9,984 bases of DNA from NCBI GenBank assembly GCA_964405465.1, contig CAYONZ010000081.1:1-9984 (forward strand). Reading direction: 5' to 3'. Positions 1 through 5,269 of this stretch are shown piece after piece. Positions within the stretch are counted from its first letter, which is position 1. Each line of letters begins with the position of its first letter. A program made the translations under genes and the position numbers. A model generated the notes under the pieces. That model saw only the letters and a program-made list of their open reading frames with translations, was not told the DNA's origin and ran no database searches. The DNA comes from CAYONZ01 sp964405465. GTDB taxonomy: Bacteria; Bdellovibrionota; Bdellovibrionia; Bdellovibrionales; JAMPXM01.

Positions 1-822
1 ACACAAACCACATCTGGGTCATTCAGTATCAACAACACACTTACATCTTGGGAAAATTTCAAAAACCGTTGTGCCCAGGGTCGCCAATTTGAAATTATCA
101 GAGACCTTGATCTTTATGAAAGCATCATCAAACAAGATTCAAACCTTCAAGAGCAAGTAATTTTGGGAACATCATTTCTATCTTACCGCAGGCACGCAGA
201 AAATTTAATTGGCAGAAAAGTCACGCATAAACCATTTTTGAGTCGACCCAAGGAACCAGCCCCCGAGTTCATCTTCAATGTTCGGCAAAAACTAACTCTC
301 CAACACAACCGCGTGTTAAAATTGAAAAAACAAAGCTCAACAATACTTTGGATTCTTACCCAAGATAGGTATCGCAGTCTACCACTAGGAGAGATGTTCG
401 ATCTTCTCTACCCAGGAGAAAAATTCAATGTCTGGAGTTCACCCGCTCGAGTCTATAAGGCCATCCAATACGCTCGAACCGAGCTAGCGCTTCACAAGAT
501 CCCATTGGAGATTGAAATCTTTAAAAAGGCTGTACGACTCATCAGTGGGGAGAGTTTCGCTCTTTTGTACAATCAAGAATCTATCCCGTATTTGCAAAAT
601 TCCCATTGGCAAGAAATCGTCATATGGCTCCAAGCTCGAGAACGAAGCTACTTTACACGCCAACAGTACATGGACCACTTCAATCTGGGGCGCAGCCTTG
701 CCATTAATAAACTCAATTTATTTATAAAAGAGAAGAGCCTCCGAATTGAAGGCAAAGGGAGTCGCAGGTTCTATCACCTAACATCCACAAAACAACGGAG
801 CGGAACATCAGTCATCACGTAG
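1..822 (+). CDS. C-terminal part of a putative winged-helix DNA-binding protein (5' end outside window)
   Basis: The reading frame is open from base 1 with no stop, so the gene begins left of the window. A TTG at 163 is in this frame but is not needed as a start. 273 residues are visible. Two segments resemble winged helix-turn-helix folds. Visible residues about 112-182 run from 'STILWILTQDRYRSLPLGEM' through 'LLYPGEKFNVW', the layout of OmpR-like wings ('LPLGE..DLLYPGE'). Residues about 203-260 contain 'YFTRQQYMDHFNLGRSLAIN' and end in 'EGKGSRRFYHL', a typical recognition helix followed by a G-x-G-rich wing. This suggests a transcription factor or regulator with an unseen N-terminal sensor, partner or repeat domain. 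The fold assignment is pattern-based inference and I do not recognise the specific protein. Its last 49 bp overlap the 3' end of the opposing lipoprotein gene. Confidence 0.75.
   Translation, partial: TQTTSGSFSINNTLTSWENFKNRCAQGRQFEIIRDLDLYESIIKQDSNLQEQVILGTSFLSYRRHAENLIGRKVTHKPFLSRPKEPAPEFIFNVRQKLTLQHNRVLKLKKQSSTILWILTQDRYRSLPLGEMFDLLYPGEKFNVWSSPARVYKAIQYARTELALHKIPLEIEIFKKAVRLISGESFALLYNQESIPYLQNSHWQEIVIWLQARERSYFTRQQYMDHFNLGRSLAINKLNLFIKEKSLRIEGKGSRRFYHLTSTKQRSGTSVIT
774..822. other. Tail-to-tail overlap of two convergent genes
   Basis: The plus-strand stop (TAG, 820-822) and the minus-strand stop (TGA, complement of 774-776) leave 49 bp coding on both strands. No hairpin terminator is visible between the genes, so transcripts probably run into each other. 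Confidence 0.7.
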
Positions 823-1607
823 GGCGGAGCCGAATTATACACTCGAAAAGTGTAATTCAATATGGCATCATAGAAGCCATCTGGATCCCGAGAATTAGTG
901 TCGCCTACTCGTGCAAAATCAATAAGTAATTTTTGTCTGCTATAGTAAGAGGGAATCATAGGCCCAAACAAGCTGCTCGAGTCAAAACGTAAAAATTCTT
1001 GAAACTGTTGAAATACGCCAAGAGGTCCGATCGAAAGAAAACGTTCACCATCAGATATATATCCGTAGTCCAAACGTGAAGCCCAATGTTGAAGTTGGTC
1101 ATCCCAATAAATCACAAGACCCTCAAAATTTGATTGGCCAATTGCAACGGCTGGCCCGCGCACGCGACAGACTGTTCCCACTCCATGATTGTCAAGAGCT
1201 GCTTCCCCCGCACTCAAGACTCGATCAAAGTATTCACCATTCAAAACTGCCAGCTGCGAAACATCAAAAGCTTCAGCTCCTTTAACGGCAACTAACTCTG
1301 AATTAGCACACTGCCCATTGAGATTTTTAATCGTTCGCAATGACCAATCTCCACTTGAAACGTCACGTGATAGAGTTTTTTCGGCCTGATTAACGCCAGA
1401 GCAAGACACCCTTCTCTGACTCGTATAAATGACTGGTTTACCATCATAGCTTGTGCCATTGCCACTCAACGACTCTGTGGCATTGGGATCAGAAGTGCGC
1501 GTCGGGACCCCTGCTGAAACCAAGTCGGCCGGCTTGCAATTTTGAAAGAGAACAAAAAGCAAAACCAACAGCGGCCCAATAAGTATTTTCGAATATAACC
1601 TTTGCAT
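774..1607 (-). CDS. Putative lipoprotein, 277 aa, unknown function
   Basis: The product starts with a short basic region and a hydrophobic stretch (about residues 8-21), then 'LFQNC' with Cys24 as the probable lipidated residue. Q-N before Cys departs from the classical lipobox but matches the 'FQNC' form frequent in Bdellovibrio lipoproteins. The mature part has four further cysteines (69, 100, 147, 272), enough for two disulfides, and is rich in aromatic and beta-type sequence ('VIYWDDQLQHW', 'YTFRVYNS'), suggesting a compact periplasmic or outer-membrane-attached beta domain. The ATG at 1607 is fixed because the codon just before it is an in-frame TAG. The Shine-Dalgarno is weak (only a GAG about 6 bases upstream). 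It has its own promoter candidate (1664-1693) and follows the terminator of the next minus-strand gene, so it is probably monocistronic. I recognise no catalytic motif. Confidence 0.85.
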   Translation of the reverse strand: MQRLYSKILIGPLLVLLFVLFQNCKPADLVSAGVPTRTSDPNATESLSGNGTSYDGKPVIYTSQRRVSCSGVNQAEKTLSRDVSSGDWSLRTIKNLNGQCANSELVAVKGAEAFDVSQLAVLNGEYFDRVLSAGEAALDNHGVGTVCRVRGPAVAIGQSNFEGLVIYWDDQLQHWASRLDYGYISDGERFLSIGPLGVFQQFQEFLRFDSSSLFGPMIPSYYSRQKLLIDFARVGDTNSRDPDGFYDAILNYTFRVYNSAPPYVMTDVPLRCFVDVR

Positions 1608-1663
1608 CTATACTCGTATCGGTCATTTTGGGGCATCAGTGAATATCGAGATGCGGTTGAATC

Positions 1664-1693
1664 AATATATACAAGCCCACGAGAGAAATTCAA
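1664..1693 (-). promoter_or_regulatory. Candidate sigma70-type promoter for the 1607 lipoprotein
   Basis: Read on the minus strand, TTGAAT (complement of 1688-1693) is followed after 18 bp by TATATT (complement of 1664-1669). An overlapping TATATA gives a 16-bp spacer. The -10 box lies about 57 bases upstream of the ATG at 1607 and just downstream of the preceding gene's terminator. The match is 4/6 and 5/6 to consensus. Sigma factor use in this organism is assumed. Confidence 0.5.
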
Positions 1694-1721
1694 AATCAGA
1701 CGCAACAAGGAGACTCTCGAT

Positions 1722-1760
1722 AAAAAAAATCGGAGTGTTCTCAATTTGAGACACTCCGAT
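1722..1760 (-). terminator. Strong intrinsic terminator of the 1804-2754 lipoprotein gene
   Basis: Bases 1729-1760 form a hairpin: a 10-bp perfect outer stem (ATCGGAGTGT with ACACTCCGAT), one bulged T, a 4-bp inner stem (CTCA/TGAG) and a 3-base loop. On the minus strand it is followed by an uninterrupted U-run (complement of A1722-1729). It starts 43 bases after the stop codon of the minus-strand gene. The plus-strand side has only a mixed A/T stretch, so it works mainly leftward. Confidence 0.88.
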
Positions 1761-1803
1761 GAAAAAACTTGTATTTTCTTTTAGAAAAATTGAACAGCTT
1801 AAT

Positions 1804-2754
1804 TTAAAGGACAGCACCGACCTGATTGCCGTACCAAGACTTTAAAATTTCTTTCATTGTCTCTGGAGTGGTAGCCCAGTTGGTGGCCGTCTCGCTGATC
1901 ACTGAATTCAACTGTGCTTTGTTTCCCTTTACGGCCTCAAGAACTGCGCCTTGAATTTTGTTGATATCAACTCCGTACAATTTTTTAGAAAAATCAGAAA
2001 TATCTGCCGCAGTTCTTGCTCTGCTTTTGCCGAGTTTCGCCCAGTCGTTCAAGACTCGCGCCACTTTGATTCCAGTTTCTGCACTCAAATTGTATTTTGC
2101 TGCAAACTGCTCACCGGCAGTTTTGATAATTGATTTCTCACTGCGAGCCACATCACCAACTATGTCTCGGCTCTTACCCCCCGTTTGATTCAACGCATTT
2201 CCAAAATCATCATACAAAACGCCATCGGCCGATTGCCATGCCCAACCACTGTATGAGCTCAAGAATCCATAAGTGTCATAGTAAGTGTAGGTTCCATATT
2301 TCAAAAAGTAGCTATTGTCGAAGAATGGATCTTCAATGTCGATGACTTTCAAACCATCTGAATAGTAGTTACATCCAGGACCTGGCATTCCTGAACCACA
2401 ACGAAAGCCATAAACATCGTACCAAGAGTTATATCCCGGATCGATCACCACAACTCCGCCGCCGTTTGATGAAGGAGGTTGGTTGGTATTGCTACCACCA
2501 GAAGACGGAGGCGTAGAACCACCTGTCGAAGGATAAGTTGAACCACCAGTGGAAGGCGACGTGCCCCCTGTTGATGGAGATGTTGATGGATAGGTACTGC
2601 CAGTACTTGGACTTGGTGCCACCACCACAACTGGAGATCCCCCACTGTCACCACCACCACAAGCCGTGATGAGCCCACTCGATGCCAACGCCATCAGCGC
2701 GAGACTCGCACGCCCTAGGTCTTTTAAATCGATTTTCTTTACACTTTTATTCAT
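1804..2754 (-). CDS. Putative lipoprotein with Ser/Thr/Pro/Gly linker and Tyr-rich domain, 316 aa
   Basis: The start is placed at the ATG at 2754 because AAAGGGGGAAG lies directly upstream and the protein then opens with a proper signal peptide. A longer in-frame start at 2838 would put 28 non-signal residues in front. Hydrophobic residues 17-29 lead to the lipobox 'LITAC' (lipidated Cys32). Residues 33-103 are a flexible linker of Gly, Ser, Thr and Pro with repeated 'STGG' and 'STYPS' blocks. Residues 106-190 are very rich in Tyr, Gly and Asp with two cysteines (119, 128), for example 'YNSWYDVYGFRCGSG'. Residues 195-316 look helical and end with 'NWATTPETMKEILKSWYG'. The C-terminal style recalls hypothetical lipoproteins of Bdellovibrio, but no function is known to me. 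A surface-anchored or periplasmic structural protein is plausible. It ends in a strong terminator. Confidence 0.85.
   Translation of the reverse strand: MNKSVKKIDLKDLGRASLALMALASSGLITACGGGDSGGSPVVVVAPSPSTGSTYPSTSPSTGGTSPSTGGSTYPSTGGSTPPSSGGSNTNQPPSSNGGGVVVIDPGYNSWYDVYGFRCGSGMPGPGCNYYSDGLKVIDIEDPFFDNSYFLKYGTYTYYDTYGFLSSYSGWAWQSADGVLYDDFGNALNQTGGKSRDIVGDVARSEKSIIKTAGEQFAAKYNLSAETGIKVARVLNDWAKLGKSRARTAADISDFSKKLYGVDINKIQGAVLEAVKGNKAQLNSVISETATNWATTPETMKEILKSWYGNQVGAVL
2491..2607 (-). repeat. Low-complexity repeats coding the lipoprotein linker
   Basis: Within the linker codons, short degenerate units encoding 'STGG', 'STYPS' and 'SPSTGG' recur several times (about residues 50-88). Such in-frame short repeats can change copy number between strains, altering the distance between the lipid anchor and the folded part. 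Confidence 0.6.
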
Positions 2755-3108
2755 TTCTTCCCCCTTTTGTTTATATGCAATTTTTTTGATACACGCGTTG
2801 TTCTCAAACAAACGTTCAACCCACCGCTCAAGCCACAAATGAGCAAATATAGATGAATAAATATTGTTTGTTTAATCACATCAGCTGCCGACCCCCGACA
2901 ACTCGATACTGAACGCGCGTACAAAGTGAGATTTTGCAAGTGATGTACCAGCAGCAAAATTTAATTTTCATGTTGATTCAGAGTCGATAAGCCACCATGG
3001 CGCAGCGCGCACTGGAGCTGTGAGCGAAAATTTCGAAGTGGTTGCAAACAAACGCTGCAAACAAGTAGTCGAATCGCACCTCGTTTTTTTTGATTAACAA
3101 TTTGGATT
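2755..3108. other. Gap of 354 bp without a convincing gene
   Basis: This gap separates two minus-strand genes. I find no reading frame with coding character. No hairpin plus T-run ends the regulator gene on the minus strand. A short direct repeat TGCAAACAA occurs twice 13 bp apart (3043-3051, 3056-3064). A weak promoter candidate lies at 2846-2875. The rest may hold an untranslated leader or unrecognised control sites. Confidence 0.5.
2846..2875 (-). promoter_or_regulatory. Weak promoter candidate for the 2754 lipoprotein
   Basis: On the minus strand, TTAAAC (complement of 2870-2875) and TATATT (complement of 2846-2851) are 18 bp apart, about 90 bases before the ATG. The -10 is good (5/6) but the -35 is poor (3/6), and the region is AT-rich, so chance matches are likely. 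Confidence 0.25.
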
Positions 3109-3918
3109 TTATCTCACTTTAAAAAAATCGAGATGCAGACACGCCACTTCTTCGGGACGCGAGGGCCCTGTTTTTTTATTGAAGTCATTGATCCATTTAG
3201 TGATTGTGCGCAGAAGCTCGTCGTAATCTTCCGCACTCAAACTCTGCACCACTGAATAATGAATCGATTGAGGATCACGAAGCTGAATGCTTTCTTGAGC
3301 TTTAAACATCCAGTTCTGATGTGAATGAGTTGTTAGCGGATTCTCTTTGGGTAAGTGAATATCACCAGACTTCCACTTCCATTTCTGGTCTTTGTGTTCG
3401 ACCAAGCCCATCACTTGAAGCCGAGTGAGATAGGATTCAAGCATTGAACTCTCTAAACGAAAACGCGACGCCAAACTTTCAAGAGTCTGAAGCGACGGAA
3501 CACTCACCGCAATATGAAGAGCAGCGTAGATCCAACTTGAATAGTATGTTTGCCAATTAAGATTAGCTTCGTGATTTGCGATCGGGATCTGGCCGCGCAC
3601 CTGTGATTTGAGTTCAAGATGTTTGGCCTTTTCACGCTTTATTCGCGAAGCGATGTTTTGCCGATAAGCCTGTGCGCTCGCTCGATCGTATTCGAGAAGC
3701 GAGTGCAGATGTTGAGCCTCGCTCTCATTGAGATGCAAAAAAGTAGCGAGCAAAAAACATTGGTCGGGAGTCAAATGCAAGGGGCCGTTGATGACTCGTG
3801 AAAGGTAAGACCGTTGGCATCCGGCGGCCTCCGCCAGCTGTGTGATTGAAAATCCACCCTCCTGATTGAGCGCCAACAAAAAGCTTTTGTAGTCTTTAAA
3901 ATCAAATACGGTTTGCAC
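3109..3918 (-). CDS. TIGR02147 family transcriptional regulator (HTH + DUF4423), 269 aa
   Basis: A Cro/C1-type helix-turn-helix occupies residues about 24-48 ('SITQLAEAAGCQRSYLSRVI' then 'NGPLHLTPDQ'), with the typical following helix 'LATFLHLNESEAQHLHSLLE'. Residues about 120-268 fit the DUF4423 part: a winged-helix-like segment ('LESLASRFRLESSMLESYL', 'LQVMGLVEHKDQKW') and a C-terminal 'SIHYSVVQSLSAEDYDELL' block ending in 'LHLDFF'. Length matches the family, which is known from Bdellovibrio and Fibrobacter relatives and whose ligands are undefined. The start is GTG at 3918, chosen because AAGGGAG lies 4 bases upstream. The gene is divergent from a secreted-protein cluster. The shared control region carries repeated motifs on its promoter, so autoregulation is likely and control of the cluster possible (inference). 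Confidence 0.9.
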   Translation of the reverse strand: MQTVFDFKDYKSFLLALNQEGGFSITQLAEAAGCQRSYLSRVINGPLHLTPDQCFLLATFLHLNESEAQHLHSLLEYDRASAQAYRQNIASRIKREKAKHLELKSQVRGQIPIANHEANLNWQTYYSSWIYAALHIAVSVPSLQTLESLASRFRLESSMLESYLTRLQVMGLVEHKDQKWKWKSGDIHLPKENPLTTHSHQNWMFKAQESIQLRDPQSIHYSVVQSLSAEDYDELLRTITKWINDFNKKTGPSRPEEVACLHLDFFKVR

Positions 3919-3952
3919 AAGACTCCCTTGTCGAACTCCAGGCCACCACTCG

Positions 3953-4014
3953 ATCCGTTACCTGTGCCCCAGCCATCACGCCCAATCCGTTACATTTTAG
4001 CACGTTCTCCGTAC
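3953..4014 (+). promoter_or_regulatory. Three same-orientation TCCGT(T)AC motifs, candidate operator array
   Basis: ATCCGTTAC occurs exactly at 3953-3961 and 3985-3993, and TCCGTAC (one T fewer) at 4008-4014. The starts of the TCCGT core are 32 and 22 bp apart, close to three and two helical turns, so all three would face the same side of the DNA. The second copy abuts the leftward -10 box, the third lies in that promoter's spacer and the first lies in the leader. This is a plausible binding array for the adjacent regulator. Confidence 0.45.
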
Positions 4015-4022
4015 TATTTTAA
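3994..4022 (-). promoter_or_regulatory. Candidate promoter of the TIGR02147 regulator
   Basis: On the minus strand, TTAAAA (complement of 4017-4022) and TAAAAT (complement of 3994-3999) are separated by 17 bp, matching consensus 4/6 and 5/6. The GTG start is about 76 bases downstream. Confidence 0.5.
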
Positions 4023-4033
4023 CAACAGATATC

Positions 4034-4062
4034 TTGGTCTTTTTAATGCAACGTGGCATATT
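4034..4062 (+). promoter_or_regulatory. Candidate promoter of the rightward secreted-protein cluster
   Basis: TTGGTC (4034-4039) and CATATT (4057-4062) are 17 bp apart, with the GTG start 53 bases after the -10. The match is moderate (3/6 and 4/6), consistent with a promoter needing an activator. A 14-base near-palindrome, ATGCAACGTGGCAT (4046-4059), overlaps the spacer and -10. Confidence 0.4.
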
Positions 4063-4080
4063 GGGTTCAACAAAAATACA

Positions 4081-4097
4081 GGCCATAATTCATGGCC
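4081..4097 (+). promoter_or_regulatory. Leader hairpin just upstream of the first ribosome binding site
   Basis: GGCCAT and ATGGCC form a 6-bp perfect stem with loop AATTC, ending 4 bases before the AAAGGAGA ribosome binding site (4101-4108). It could modulate ribosome access or mRNA stability, or be a protein site. The stem is short, so this is tentative. Confidence 0.35.
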
Positions 4098-4114
4098 AAT
4101 AAAGGAGATAACCA

Positions 4115-4747
4115 GTGAAAAACACTATGCTTTTTTCGTTGAACCCCGTCGCAACCCACTCCCCAAAATGGGGGACGGAGCTCGGGTTTGTGCCTGAGAA
4201 TACCAACTCCAACGCCGCAAAATCGGCACCTCCGTCGCGCAAATTGACCCAGCAGGGCCCGGCAAAGGCCGCGGTTTTGACTATGGCTGCAATGGCTTTT
4301 GGTGCCCTTTTGAGTGCTGCTCCGTCCCCTGCCGAAGCAGCCACGCCAAACTACCGACCGAGCGCTATACGGGAACTTGACCTCGGAGCACCGCTCGTTG
4401 GCTTCGATGACCCGATGGTTGATTACGCGGAAAAACTGACCCTGCCGGGTCTGGCCTATTTAGTTTATGATCCCATCGCTCGCAGTGAAATGTACTGCCT
4501 AACCGGCCCCAAACAGGCTCTCACAGCGCAGTCTCGTCAGGCCATTCAACAGACCACTCTCAGTCAGGCGCGCATTGCTTGCATTCAAGCATACGGCGCC
4601 GAAAAAGACTGCGACGTCATTACAAACAGCATGCAGATAACCAAACAAGGCCAAGAGTCCTTCGACTTTGCTCAAAACTGTTGGTCATCAAGAGTTTTCT
4701 CTCGGGTGATCATCAAACACAGCAGTCTAGAGAAGTGTACAAAGTGA
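4115..4747 (+). CDS. Putative exported protein with long N-terminal extension and Cys-pair module, 210 aa
   Basis: The GTG start follows AAAGGAGA at a spacing of 6. The hydrophobic core of the export signal sits unusually late, residues about 51-69 ('KAAVLTMAAMAFGALLSAAP'), with a likely cleavage 'AEA|A' near 75. About 48 polar residues precede it, resembling an extended signal peptide. The mature part has five cysteines (128, 156, 166, 189, 208). Residues 150-170 contain A-R-I-A-C-x3-Y-G-x4-C, which matches the next gene's product with identical C-x9-C spacing. I recognise no family. The first half of the gene is clearly GC-richer (about 60% by hand count in 60-base blocks) than the following gene (about 35% at its start), hinting at different ancestry or selection. 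It is first in a rightward cluster of exported proteins, 50 bp before the next. Confidence 0.78.
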   Translation: MKNTMLFSLNPVATHSPKWGTELGFVPENTNSNAAKSAPPSRKLTQQGPAKAAVLTMAAMAFGALLSAAPSPAEAATPNYRPSAIRELDLGAPLVGFDDPMVDYAEKLTLPGLAYLVYDPIARSEMYCLTGPKQALTAQSRQAIQQTTLSQARIACIQAYGAEKDCDVITNSMQITKQGQESFDFAQNCWSSRVFSRVIIKHSSLEKCTK

Positions 4748-4797
4748 TCGATTAACTAAATTAGTTTTATTTATATCAATATTAAGGAGAATTAAAA

Positions 4798-5232
4798 ATG
4801 AAAACTCAATTAAAAATATTCACACTCACACTAATGGTCATATCTGCGATAGGCGCTTCAGCACACGCCTCGGGAGATCCTGGCATAGAAAAAATCAATT
4901 CCGACACATATTTCATCCATGACCCAAATGATGTCACTAGTAACAACTCTCTAAAGTATGCGATCGTAAACGGTGATTTTTTAAAAGAAGACCGCGACCA
5001 AGTCAAAGCGCGGACGCTAGCTCAAGCAACACTTGAATGTTATAGAAAATTTGGCTCAACCGATAATTGTGTCATTCTCCAAAAGTCTTTCGTGATGATG
5101 CGGGATGTAGCATCTTCATACACCACTGGTATGTGGTACTTTTCTGCCACGGTGGTCATCAAAAGGCGTAATGCAGCCAAAGCCCCGCCAACGAATCAGG
5201 AGCAAGACTCTGGTGGCTACACCTCAAACTGA
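4798..5232 (+). CDS. Small exported protein with Cys-pair module, 144 aa
   Basis: The ATG at 4798 follows AAGGAGA with a 7-base gap. Residues 1-24 form a classical signal peptide ending 'ASAHA', probably cleaved before Ser25. The mature protein has only two cysteines, Cys81 and Cys91, within 'LAQATLECYRKFGSTDNC', then a beta-like end 'WYFSATVVIKRR' and a polar tail. The segment A-x3-C-x3-F-G-x4-C mirrors the preceding protein, and the downstream strand 'VVIKRR' mirrors its 'RVIIKH'. This suggests a small disulfide-bonded periplasmic or secreted domain and a tandem paralogue. No family name is recognised. It lies 50 bp after the previous gene and 37 bp before the DUF4105 gene, consistent with one operon. 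Confidence 0.85.
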   Translation: MKTQLKIFTLTLMVISAIGASAHASGDPGIEKINSDTYFIHDPNDVTSNNSLKYAIVNGDFLKEDRDQVKARTLAQATLECYRKFGSTDNCVILQKSFVMMRDVASSYTTGMWYFSATVVIKRRNAAKAPPTNQEQDSGGYTSN

Positions 5233-5269
5233 CGACAACAATAGATAGAACTGTCGGAGCATTCGAAAA

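Noticed and set aside
250..261. Zinc protease activity for the 6785 product (residue numbers given)
   Set aside because: The second histidine of HExxH is an arginine and no third ligand context is visible, so I do not call it a peptidase.
2755..2838. Longer N-terminus for the 2754 lipoprotein (start at 2838)
   Set aside because: The extra 28 residues are not signal-like, and a strong AAAGGGGG ribosome site sits directly before the ATG at 2754.
3043..3064. Two TGCAAACAA copies as an iteron or CRISPR-like repeat
   Set aside because: There are only two 9-base copies with a 4-base gap between them, no further units and no associated replication or cas gene.
3913..4197. 94-codon plus-strand frame across the divergent promoter region
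   Set aside because: It starts inside the regulator gene on the other strand, has no ribosome site, covers both promoter candidates, and overlaps the well-supported 4115 gene in another frame.
4754..4766. AACTA-AAT-TAGTT hairpin between the first two secreted-protein genes as a terminator
   Set aside because: The stem is 5 bp and AT-only, too weak. The spacing and shared direction fit an operon better.
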